DNA of 20,475 bases from a virus. The notes below the pieces were generated by a model. The model worked only from the letters and a program-made list of their open reading frames with translations. It was not told where the DNA came from and did no database searches. Position numbers and translations under genes: made by a program. Positions 5,213-11,056 of this stretch are shown one piece after another (positions within the stretch are counted from its first letter, which is position 1; the number at the start of each line of letters is the position of its first letter). The stretch lies in the IMG/VR virus record IMGVR_UViG_3300020215_000155, positions 1-20,475 of that record, one strand, 5' to 3'.

Positions 5213-5406
5213 GCCAACGTCTCGAGATTCAACGCCACCTCGCCAAAGGCCACACCATCACCCCCATGCAGGCGTTCCTGAAGTTCGGATGCCTGGCGCT
5301 TTCGCAGCGCTGTACAGAGCTTCGCCGTGATGGCTGGCCAGTCAAGACCCGCATGGTCAACGTGAACGGAAAAAGAGTCGCGCAGTATTCCATGGGGCGC
5401 AAATGA
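5209..5406 (+). CDS. HTH_39-like helix-turn-helix protein
   Basis: The GTG at 5209 overlaps the previous stop (GTGA) and follows GGGGGG, giving 65 residues. Its pattern, LEIQRHLAKGHTITPMQAFL, then FGCLALSQRCTELRRDGWPV and VNGKRVAQYSMGRK, matches the small phage HTH_39 family: helix, ITPxxA turn, G-C-x-x-L-xx-R recognition helix, then a beta-wing. The longer frame upstream lies over the previous gene and is not used. Likely a sequence-specific DNA-binding regulator or recombination accessory protein; family members are uncharacterised. Confidence 0.78.
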   Translation: MSQRLEIQRHLAKGHTITPMQAFLKFGCLALSQRCTELRRDGWPVKTRMVNVNGKRVAQYSMGRK

Positions 5407-5567
5407 CCGCCGCCCAATACCAAGCCATCTGGAAGCAGATCCAGCGCGAGCACAAGCCTGATCGCCAAAGCAATGCGCGCAATCGCTGCGGGTGCTGTGG
5501 GGTGGAGATCTGGACGGGGCTGAGGGTTTGTAGGGCCTGTCGCACTAGAAAACAGGTGGCTGCATGA
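5403..5567 (+). CDS. Zinc-ribbon microprotein (54 residues)
   Basis: It starts in an ATGA overlap after a GGGG site. The product is basic in its first half (KQIQREHKPDRQSNARN) and then carries RCGCCGVEIW and RVCRACRTRK, a CxCC/CxxC arrangement typical of a small zinc ribbon. Probably a nucleic-acid-binding or adaptor protein; no named family. Confidence 0.68.
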   Translation: MTAAQYQAIWKQIQREHKPDRQSNARNRCGCCGVEIWTGLRVCRACRTRKQVAA

Positions 5568-5698
5568 GCATCGCGCGTACACCAGAGCAGAAAGCCAAGA
5601 AGCGGCTACGAGACGCGCGCTATCGGGAGCGCAATCGGTTGTCGATCAAGGTGCGTCAGGAGCTGCGCGGGCTAAAGATGATGAGGGAACGCGCATGA
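5564..5698 (+). CDS. Very basic 44-residue protein
   Basis: ATGA overlap with the zinc-ribbon gene and a good AGGTGG site support this frame. The peptide (MSIARTPEQKAKKRLRDARY, then RERNRLSIKVRQELRGLKMM) is almost entirely helical with about a third Arg or Lys. It could bind RNA or DNA, or act as a small adaptor. No family recognised. Confidence 0.6.
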   Translation: MSIARTPEQKAKKRLRDARYRERNRLSIKVRQELRGLKMMRERA

Positions 5699-5781
5699 GC
5701 AGCTATTTCTTTTTTCTCTTTGGCGCTATCTGTGGAGTAGCAGTCATGTGCATTTTCTATGCGACGGATGGGGAGGAGTGA
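5695..5781 (+). CDS. 28-residue single-pass membrane microprotein
   Basis: It starts in an ATGA overlap after GAGGGAAC and ends in a TGATG overlap with the LexA-like gene. The sequence MSSYFFFLFGAICGVAVMCI plus FYATDGEE is one membrane helix with an acidic tail, so it should sit in the inner membrane with the tail outside or inside unresolved. Size, overlaps and a strong ribosome site argue for a real gene despite the length. Confidence 0.6.
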   Translation: MSSYFFFLFGAICGVAVMCIFYATDGEE

Positions 5782-5990
5782 TGCACCCAATGACGCCAAA
5801 GCAATTGGAAGTCCTGCGCTATATCAAGGCTTATCAGCACGAGGAAGGCATGCCCCCGACTAGGGCCGAGATGTGCGAGGCGTTCGGATGGAAGTCACCT
5901 AACGCCGCTGAATGTCATCTACGGGCATTGGCTTCGCATGGGCTTATCAAGCTCGTGCCGGCGATCTCTCGCGGGATCAAGGTGCTGTGA
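5781..5990 (+). CDS. Stand-alone LexA DNA-binding domain (LexA mimic)
   Basis: The 69-residue product lines up without gaps with residues 1-69 of enterobacterial LexA as I recall it: GMPPTRAE (23-30), FGWKSPNAAE (35-44), HLRALASHG (46-54), SRGI (63-66). The residues that read the SOS half-site (S39, N41, A42, E44) are kept. It ends where the LexA linker starts, so the autoproteolytic and main dimerisation half is missing and RecA cannot trigger its cleavage. Start at 5781 follows a strong GGGAGGAG site and matches LexA Met1; the upstream extension belongs to the microprotein region. It may bind host SOS boxes or the phage operators. Without dimerisation, binding should be weak unless another contact helps. 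Confidence 0.88.
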   Translation: MHPMTPKQLEVLRYIKAYQHEEGMPPTRAEMCEAFGWKSPNAAECHLRALASHGLIKLVPAISRGIKVL

Positions 5991-6112
5991 TGGCAAAGAA
6001 AACAACGTGCCCGCTGCGCAACGTGAGAGTCATGCAGGTGCTTGCCACAGAGACCGTGCATCGTGCGGTTATCGCGCGAATTCATCATGGCAAGGGGTGG
6101 CGCCATGTATAG
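5990..6112 (+). CDS. Hypothetical 40-residue basic protein
   Basis: The start overlaps the LexA-like gene by one base (TGATGG). The product MAKKTTCPLRNVRVMQVLAT, ending IARIHHGKGWRHV, is basic with His and Trp near the end. No family recognised. The end overlaps the start of the nuclease-like gene, keeping the chain of coupled genes. Confidence 0.5.
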   Translation: MAKKTTCPLRNVRVMQVLATETVHRAVIARIHHGKGWRHV

Positions 6113-6368
6113 GTTCGCCGCCAAGAGGGACAGCAACGAGAAATCAATCTTTAAGGCCCTCGTAACCGCTGGTGCCCAACCGATCAGGGGCACAGACAGC
6201 GACATTTACGCTCGTCACGCAAAGGGTTTCGGCGTGCTTCTAGAGGTAAAGACCAAGGACGGCACGTTACGGCCTATCCAGGTGGAGTTACAGGCGTTGT
6301 TTGGGGACAGGTATCACGTGGTCAGGAGTGAGGAAGAAGCGCTCCGTGCATGCGGGAGGATGGTATGA
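6105..6368 (+). CDS. PD-(D/E)XK nuclease-like protein (VRR-NUC-like)
   Basis: From the ATG at 6105 (AAGGGG upstream) the product has 87 residues. It carries the small nuclease pattern: RDSNEKSIFKALV with E12, then GTDSDIYARHAKGFGVLLEV with D31/D33 and the ExK (E47, K49), then RPIQVELQALFG with a Gln after the core. This order, E - D - ExK - Q, is that of VRR-NUC and phage Holliday-junction or restriction-like nucleases, here at near-minimal length. Upstream in-frame Met codons exist but lie over the previous gene. It could process recombination or replication intermediates. The catalytic assignment is from motifs only. Confidence 0.72.
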   Translation: MYRFAAKRDSNEKSIFKALVTAGAQPIRGTDSDIYARHAKGFGVLLEVKTKDGTLRPIQVELQALFGDRYHVVRSEEEALRACGRMV

Positions 6369-6646
6369 GCCAGTTTAAGCCCGGTGACATTTGCGTTGTC
6401 GTTGGCGGGCCCGATATGTCTGCTGAGGATGCCGACTTGGTTGGCAAAGAAGTGACACTCACGGAGTGGTTCATTTTCTGGGGCGTGCGCTGCTGGTACA
6501 CGACGGACGACAATTCGCGCGGCTATCGGGAATCAATCTTGCGCCTCAAGCGCCCCAAAGACGACGCAGAACCCCGAGCAGACTTCACCCCCTGTGACGA
6601 CGACTTCCGCGAATGGCTCAAGGCGCGGCAGAGGGAGCGGGTATGA
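6365..6646 (+). CDS. Hypothetical protein with SH3-like N-terminal segment
   Basis: The 93-residue protein starts at 6365 after GGGAGGA, overlapping the nuclease stop. It opens with MSQFKPGDICVVVGGPDMSA, then GKEVTLTEWF, resembling the small beta-barrel (KOW/SH3-like) opening seen in several phage proteins of unknown role; the other window example is at 117-362. The C-terminus is charged (DDDFREWLKARQRERV). No function can be assigned. Confidence 0.65.
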   Translation: MSQFKPGDICVVVGGPDMSAEDADLVGKEVTLTEWFIFWGVRCWYTTDDNSRGYRESILRLKRPKDDAEPRADFTPCDDDFREWLKARQRERV

Positions 6647-6852
6647 GCTGGCAGCCAATTGAGACAGCGCCCAAGGACGGAACTCGCGTCTGGCTGTATT
6701 GCCCAGAGGATGAGCCGACGCAGGTAGTCGGAGAGTGGATCGAGGGCGACGGGTACGCACTGTGGGCCTATGTCGATGCATGCATGCGCGACGTAGTGCC
6801 TGAGGGGCCTAGCCCGACGCACTGGATGCCCTTGCCGGAGGGCCCGAAATGA
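6643..6852 (+). CDS. DUF551-domain protein
   Basis: The 69-residue protein starts in an ATGA overlap after GAGGGAGCGGG. It has the DUF551 signature at both ends: MSWQPIETAPKDGTRVWLY at the start and GPSPTHWMPLPEGPK at the end. DUF551 proteins are very common in phage early regions and prophages and have no established function; the domain is usually about this length, so the gene is complete. Confidence 0.88.
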   Translation: MSWQPIETAPKDGTRVWLYCPEDEPTQVVGEWIEGDGYALWAYVDACMRDVVPEGPSPTHWMPLPEGPK

Positions 6853-7016
6853 CCTGCACCCGATGCCACCGTCCCCACAAAGGACGCTATGTCCGCTGTT
6901 ACCCATGCAGGAAATACGAGAAGCACTGCCGGGTATATCGCGCTCAGATGGAAATCGGGACGCACATAGGGAACGAGGTTTATCAGGTGCTATTCAAGAA
7001 CGGAGAACGGACATGA
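6849..7016 (+). CDS. Zinc-finger microprotein (55 residues)
   Basis: ATGA overlap at both ends and GGAGGG upstream support it. The product begins MTCTRCHRPHKGRYVRCYPC, with CxxC at 3 and 6 and CxxC at 17 and 20, a treble-clef or zinc-ribbon layout, followed by a basic helix and a short strand pair (NEVYQVLFKNGERT). Likely nucleic-acid- or protein-binding; no family named. Confidence 0.68.
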   Translation: MTCTRCHRPHKGRYVRCYPCRKYEKHCRVYRAQMEIGTHIGNEVYQVLFKNGERT

Positions 7017-7237
7017 CGCCAATGAATGGCGATCACGCGCAGTACGAGATTGACAACGCCGGTGTTCCTTTGGAGCAGCGCAGCGACTACCCGTATTGCT
7101 CTTTCGATGCGAGTGATTGGGCAAAGGCATTTGTGAGGCAAAACCCCGAGTTTGACCAGGGAATGGCCATCGCATGGTTCGCGGCTGCACTGATGCGCGG
7201 ATTCGATGAGGGCGCATCTCGGGAACGAGGTTTTTAA
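7013..7237 (+). CDS. Hypothetical small acidic protein
   Basis: The 74-residue product starts at 7013 in an ATGA overlap after GGAG. It is acidic and aromatic (QRSDYPYCSFDASDWAKAFV, then GMAIAWFAAALMRGFDEGAS), with a helical C-terminal half. I do not recognise a family. It is the last early gene before the terminase small subunit. Confidence 0.6.
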   Translation: MTPMNGDHAQYEIDNAGVPLEQRSDYPYCSFDASDWAKAFVRQNPEFDQGMAIAWFAAALMRGFDEGASRERGF

Positions 7238-7255
7238 CAGGGTGTGGGGGAGAGC

Positions 7256-7732
7256 GTGAGCGAAGAAGCGGTAATGGGCAGGCCGACGATCTACAGCCAA
7301 GATCTGGCAGACATCATCTGCGCTGCATTGGCTGAGGGCCGCTCATTGCGTTCGATTTGCGAGCACGAAGAAATGCCGTGTTTAACGACGATATTCAATT
7401 GGTTACGCACAAAGCCAGACTTTTTGGCGCAATACGCGCGCGCGAAAGAGGAGTCTGCGGACGCCCTGGCTGACGAAATGTTGGATATCGCGGATGACGC
7501 TCGCAACGACTGGATGGAGCGGTCTGAGAAGGAAGGCAAGACCGGCTGGGAGCTGAACGGCGAGCACATCCAGCGATCAAGGGTGCGAATCGATACGCGG
7601 AAGTGGCTGGCCTCGAAGCTCAAGCCAAAGAAGTACGGGGACAAGATCGACGCCACACTAAGCGGTCCTAACGGCGGCCCGATCCAGGTAGAGGGGCGCA
7701 TAAAGCTGGTGAAGCCCGAAGGAGGGGAGTGA
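7256..7732 (+). CDS. terS: Terminase small subunit
   Basis: The protein has 158 residues from the GTG at 7256, which follows GGGGGAG; a GTG at 7244 or the ATG at 7274 are alternatives. The N-terminal HTH region, MGRPTIYSQDLADIICAALA then GRSLRSICEHEEMPCLTTIF and NWLRTKPDFLAQYARAKEE, is characteristic of the Sf6-like terminase small subunit family, which binds the packaging site and loads the large subunit. A helical oligomerisation segment follows (ADEMLDIADDARNDW), then RKWLASKLKPKKYGDKID, the usual end of the core. It lies nearly 5 kb before the large subunit gene, an unusual separation. Confidence 0.88.
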   Translation: MSEEAVMGRPTIYSQDLADIICAALAEGRSLRSICEHEEMPCLTTIFNWLRTKPDFLAQYARAKEESADALADEMLDIADDARNDWMERSEKEGKTGWELNGEHIQRSRVRIDTRKWLASKLKPKKYGDKIDATLSGPNGGPIQVEGRIKLVKPEGGE

Positions 7733-7938
7733 TGGCTGTCACATGCGAACAGTGCGGACACTGGTCATTGAGTGGCGAGCATGACTGCCCAGCAGTGCGC
7801 GCCAAGTTCATGGCCGAGGCTTACCGCAAGCAGATCGTGATTCAGCTACCGGACAACCCCGGGCCTGTATACGACGATCTGTTGATCGCGCTGGAGCGGT
7901 TGGCCAGCTCTCACGTTAAGCCGGAGGGCGGGGAATGA
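7732..7938 (+). CDS. Hypothetical protein with short zinc-binding N-terminus
   Basis: Starts in a TGATG overlap with the terminase gene after GGAGGGGAG and encodes 68 residues. MAVTCEQCGHWSLSGEHDCP has a CxxC plus H/C set suited to one zinc ion. The C-terminal part is a helix (VYDDLLIALERLASSHVKPE). The first gene and this one end in nearly the same residues (KPEGGE), a small local duplication at DNA level worth noting. Function unknown. Confidence 0.62.
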   Translation: MAVTCEQCGHWSLSGEHDCPAVRAKFMAEAYRKQIVIQLPDNPGPVYDDLLIALERLASSHVKPEGGE

Positions 7939-8138
7939 GCAATATACAAACTCTGGTTAACGAGGTTTGCGCTGAGTTCCGTGCTGATGAAGTAGCGCAT
8001 TTGACCAAGATCGGTATTGCAAGAGGCCTGAGCGAAAAGGAAGCGCACATAACGGCCGAGATGGTGGTCGATGTTGCAGAGACCATTGTGCGAGATGAGC
8101 TTCTATATGGAACGGTTAGGCGGCGCCATGAGCCGTAA
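7935..8138 (+). CDS. Hypothetical 67-residue protein
   Basis: It starts in an ATGA overlap after GGAGGGCGGGG. The product (MSNIQTLVNEVCAEFRADEV, then HLTKIGIARGLSEKEAHITA) is helical and mildly acidic with a basic end (GTVRRRHEP). No domain recognised. Coupled to its neighbours. Confidence 0.6.
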   Translation: MSNIQTLVNEVCAEFRADEVAHLTKIGIARGLSEKEAHITAEMVVDVAETIVRDELLYGTVRRRHEP

Positions 8139-8370
8139 GCGCGTCCTGAGTGAGAGCCAAGAGATCGAGCTTGAACGCTGGTACAGCGACTATCAGCGCA
8201 TTGGGACCGTTGACGAGAAGTGCAAGGAACTGGGGATCAGCGAGGACACACTAAGGGACGCTGTTAGGCGTGTCCGTGGACTTGACACCAAGCCGCTCAA
8301 GCGCAAGTTGAGTGAGGCTGAGATAAACCAGCTAATCGACGACATTTCACGTGGAACAAAGGTCGCATGA
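8128..8370 (+). CDS. Small helix-turn-helix protein
   Basis: An 80-residue product starting at 8128, overlapping the previous gene by 11 bases. It has an HTH pattern: SESQEIELERWYSDYQRIGT, then VDEKCKELGISEDTLRDAVR, where CKELGIS-EDTLRDAVRRVRG is a typical turn plus recognition helix (homeodomain/resolvase style). A second helical pair follows (KLSEAEINQLIDDISRG). It may regulate late genes or the adjacent terminase. Upstream Met codons in the same frame fall inside the previous gene. Confidence 0.62.
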   Translation: MSRKRVLSESQEIELERWYSDYQRIGTVDEKCKELGISEDTLRDAVRRVRGLDTKPLKRKLSEAEINQLIDDISRGTKVA

Positions 8371-8543
8371 GTAGGCTTGCCTTGTTGTATCGCTGCTTGC
8401 GACGACTGAAAAAGCGCGAAGGGGCGCTGAATGATCTGTTCAGGGAGCGCTTCGGAGTGCGTATTCGCAAAACTGGGATTGTCTTTGTTACCGATGATTC
8501 GCCAGAGATCCGCATCTGGCGCGAGTTGGGAGCGCCACGATGA
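8367..8543 (+). CDS. Hypothetical 58-residue basic protein
   Basis: ATGA overlaps at both ends and an AAAGGT site support it. The product starts MSRLALLYRCLRRLKKREGA, an amphipathic basic helix, followed by a probable strand pair (VRIRKTGIVFVTDDSPEIRI). No family recognised. Confidence 0.55.
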   Translation: MSRLALLYRCLRRLKKREGALNDLFRERFGVRIRKTGIVFVTDDSPEIRIWRELGAPR

Positions 8544-8899
8544 ATCTTCACTGGGTACGCCGACAGCTTTATCACTGGGGCCTTATGAACCGCGCTCACG
8601 GCATCGGCTACCCAACGATGGCAGCCACCGAGAAAGCCCGTATAGGGCGCGGTGGCGTGTTTGAGGGGCCTAACTTGCCGCAGGATCTGGAGGAAGTAGA
8701 CCTTGCGGTGAGGCGGCTCGAGCCCCAGCACAAGCTCGTGATAGCCGAGTGTTACACGCATTACGGCACGCACATGGATCACATGATTCGGCTGCGTATG
8801 TCAGAGCGGACATACTTTCGACGTAAGAATATCGCCGAACAGCGTGTTTACTGGTTACTACAGCGTGACAGCGATTACCTACAATCTGCGTCAGGCTGA
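8540..8899 (+). CDS. Late-gene regulator, antitermination protein Q / RinA-like
   Basis: The 119-residue protein starts in an ATGA overlap after GGGAG. The N-terminus (LYHWGLMNRAHGIGYPTMAA) and the HTH part (LEPQHKLVIAECYTHYGTHM, then IRLRMSERTYFRRKNIAEQR) match phage late regulators of the Q/RinA/ArpU kind, whose C-terminus resembles sigma-70 region 4: helix, CYxHYG turn, and an S-ERTYFRRK recognition helix. Such proteins let polymerase pass a terminator, or activate the late promoter. Its place as the last gene before a promoter-like sequence, a strong terminator and the virion genes fits this exactly. The antiterminator versus activator choice cannot be made from sequence. Confidence 0.8.
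   Translation: MNLHWVRRQLYHWGLMNRAHGIGYPTMAATEKARIGRGGVFEGPNLPQDLEEVDLAVRRLEPQHKLVIAECYTHYGTHMDHMIRLRMSERTYFRRKNIAEQRVYWLLQRDSDYLQSASG
8880..8885 (+). promoter_or_regulatory. Possible late promoter -10 element
   Basis: TACAAT, one base from the sigma-70 consensus, overlaps the end of the Q-like gene. No good -35 lies 16-18 bp upstream (TTACTA is 19 bp away). A start near 8892 would make an RNA of roughly 85 bases ending at the terminator at 8951-8976, the lambda pR'-tR' plan. Confidence 0.35.
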
Positions 8900-8927
8900 G
8901 ATTTAGCCTCCCCAATATTTCCTCCCT

Positions 8928-8945
8928 ACCTCGCCTTAGCGAGGT
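8928..8945 (+). other. Perfect hairpin ahead of the late terminator
   Basis: ACCTCGC pairs with GCGAGGT around a CTTA loop, seven pairs without mismatch, six bases before the terminator stem. It has no U-tract of its own. It may add to termination or act as a pause or recognition element for the Q-like protein. Confidence 0.6.
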
Positions 8946-8950
8946 CATTC

Positions 8951-8976
8951 AGCCCCGGAATCAGGGGCTTTTTTTT
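8951..8976 (+). terminator. Strong intrinsic terminator before the virion genes
   Basis: AGCCCC pairs with GGGGCT (six pairs, seven-base loop), followed by an unbroken run of T up to 8976. It stands between the Q-like gene and the spike gene. The spike gene's ribosome site (GGAG, 8977-8980) begins right after the T run. Confidence 0.9.
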
Positions 8977-8987
8977 GGAGCCCATTC

Positions 8988-10379
8988 GTGTTGCCGTGTA
9001 TCGCAGGACCCGGCAGCCGGCTCTTTGTGTCTGCCACTGCGGAGACGGGCGAGAGTCGATATACGGCTACGCATTTCGTCTCATCGACTGCGACGGGATC
9101 AGCCAACGGCCTCACGAGGGAAACTCCATGGAGCCCGACGCAGGCTAAGGCAGCAGTCGCTGGCAACGTAGTTTGCTGGCTCTCTGGGAATGGTGGGTCG
9201 TACAGGTTCGCCTGCACCAACAGCGAGAACGCCGCCTGGACGCCGACTAACTCAGGGTCTGCCGGCAACCCGATCATCCACTACGCAGAGTACTCAGGCG
9301 CGGATCTATCGACGCCCACGAGTAACGCGAACAGGACAGAGCTATCCCACGATGGGACACCAGGCGTTCATCCTCAGGGACGTAGTTCCGTCCTCGGCAA
9401 TGGCTCAGCCTCTTACGTCTACTTTGACGGGTTCGTATTCAATTGGGCCAATGCCAAGCCCGCGATAGACGGCGGCTGGTTCAGGTTAGGCGGGCAGAAC
9501 GGCGGATTCGCCGATATCCGTGTTCTCAACTGCTACATCCTCGCCGACGAGGACACGATAGGAGGCAACTACCCTGGCATCTGGGCCGAGGGTATCGACG
9601 GTCTCAAGATCATGGGCTGCGTGGTCCGGGACTTAACGAGTTCCACGGACACGAGCGACAACGTGGCGTGCGTGATCACGTATGGCTGCGAGAACATGGA
9701 AATCGCCTATAACGATTTCCTCGAGAGCGAAACTGCCTTGTACATCAAGGGCACGGCCTTTGAAGCCAACCCGATCATGTACAACTCAGGCTCTATCCAT
9801 CACAACAAGATGGAGAACTGTAACCGGTCGTTCAGGTGCGCCGACATATCGGCCACCACACGATTGTTGATCCACCACAATCTCTGCACGGGTTTCACTC
9901 AGTACGGGATAGCCATCGTCGATAACTCCGGTGGTGATGGCCGGATGGTCGATCTCTACAACAACACGTTCGCGAATCCTGACTTCTCAGTAAGCGGCAC
10001 AGCGGTGTTGTCGGTGAGCGACACGACCGGCAACACGCTGCGCATTCGCGACAACATCTTCCACAACAACCAGGACTCGGTTCCGAATGTGGACGCGAGC
10101 GAATACGCGCAAGCCTGGCAGCTTCTGAACTACAACTATCACGTACAAAACCCGGGAACGTTCCAGGGTCTGTACAACGGTACTAGCGCCACGACCATAG
10201 CCGCATGGCGCACCAACACGAGTGCCGAAGCTAACTCGACCATCACCTCCACAGTCCCATTCACCAACATGGCTGGGGGTGATTACACGGTCTCAGGTGC
10301 GTTGCTCACAGCATCGAGCACCGGCGGTGAGGTGGGGGCTTACGAGGGCTCTGAGGAGCCCGGAAGGGCATTTGTGTAA
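8988..10379 (+). CDS. Right-handed beta-helix virion protein, probable tailspike
   Basis: The 463-residue protein starts at a GTG seven bases after GGAG. The opening THFVSSTATGSANGLTRETPW and AKAAVAGNVVCW is the DUF1565-style start of parallel beta-helix proteins. The middle has the ladder-like repeats of such folds (FADIRVLNCYILADEDTIGG, GLKIMGCVVRD, MEIAYNDFLESETALYIKG, SGSIHHNKMENCNRSFRC, RLLIHHNLCTGFTQYGIA, TLRIRDNIFHNN). The end, GGDYTVSGALL ... GGEVGAYEG, resembles the close of choice-of-anchor/beta-helix repeats. There is no signal peptide, so it is a virion part rather than a secreted host enzyme. It likely binds or degrades a surface polysaccharide. No head-binding N-terminal domain is obvious. 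Confidence 0.78.
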   Translation: MLPCIAGPGSRLFVSATAETGESRYTATHFVSSTATGSANGLTRETPWSPTQAKAAVAGNVVCWLSGNGGSYRFACTNSENAAWTPTNSGSAGNPIIHYAEYSGADLSTPTSNANRTELSHDGTPGVHPQGRSSVLGNGSASYVYFDGFVFNWANAKPAIDGGWFRLGGQNGGFADIRVLNCYILADEDTIGGNYPGIWAEGIDGLKIMGCVVRDLTSSTDTSDNVACVITYGCENMEIAYNDFLESETALYIKGTAFEANPIMYNSGSIHHNKMENCNRSFRCADISATTRLLIHHNLCTGFTQYGIAIVDNSGGDGRMVDLYNNTFANPDFSVSGTAVLSVSDTTGNTLRIRDNIFHNNQDSVPNVDASEYAQAWQLLNYNYHVQNPGTFQGLYNGTSATTIAAWRTNTSAEANSTITSTVPFTNMAGGDYTVSGALLTASSTGGEVGAYEGSEEPGRAFV

Positions 10380-11056
10380 TGGCGATTACTCTCTCGGGTC
10401 AGGCGGATTCAGTTACCGCCAGCACAACCACGGGTCAGGTAACCGTCACTCCCTCGGCCGGGGAATTGCTGGTTATCGCCTGGGTGCTGAGAGGCGGCAA
10501 CACCCTCACGAGTGTCACTGACAACCGTAGCCAGACCTACACAGCGGTCACGACGCCGGTTCTGAACAATGCCCGAGCCGGTATCCACTACGTGGCGAAC
10601 TGCCTTGGTGGGTCAACGACGATCACGGTCACGGCGGGATCTACCGAAACCGTCATCATCAACGCCTCTCACTGGGCGGGAGCCGCTACTAGTTCGGTCG
10701 TCAACCAGTTCGATACGGCCCAGAACAACGCTGTTACGTCCCATCCTCATGGGGCAACGGGTGTCAACGCATCATCTGGGGATCTGATCATCACGGTAGC
10801 GGGGCAGGGCTCGACCATCACGGACGAGGTGGTGGCTACGAACTACACCGCCCTCACGATGGCCACGGGCGGCAATAACCGCCACTGGTGGCAGTACAGG
10901 CTGGCTAATTCGACGTTGACGGGCGAGACAGCAGCCTACACAGCTACGGCTCATAACAGCGCTTGCATGATTGCGAGCTTTCTACAGGCAGCGGCTGCTG
11001 GTACTGGCAGATCACGAATCATCGGCGGCAAGCTCGTCGGCGGAATCTTAAGGTAA
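10379..11056 (+). CDS. Beta-rich virion-type protein with a short basic C-tail
   Basis: The 225-residue protein starts at the ATG that shares its A with the spike gene stop (TAATGG). It is nearly all beta-strand in character (VTVTPSAGELLVIAWVLRGG, STTITVTAGSTETVIINASH), Thr-, Ser- and Ala-rich, like phage receptor-binding or head-decoration proteins. The tail GTGRSRIIGGKLVGGILR is distinct and may be an attachment peptide. No named family recognised. It lies between two other virion-type genes. Confidence 0.62.
   Translation: MAITLSGQADSVTASTTTGQVTVTPSAGELLVIAWVLRGGNTLTSVTDNRSQTYTAVTTPVLNNARAGIHYVANCLGGSTTITVTAGSTETVIINASHWAGAATSSVVNQFDTAQNNAVTSHPHGATGVNASSGDLIITVAGQGSTITDEVVATNYTALTMATGGNNRHWWQYRLANSTLTGETAAYTATAHNSACMIASFLQAAAAGTGRSRIIGGKLVGGILR

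Noticed and set aside
8297-8782. 161-codon minus-strand frame
   Set aside because: It is antisense to the HTH, basic-protein and Q-like genes and has no motif or ribosome site.
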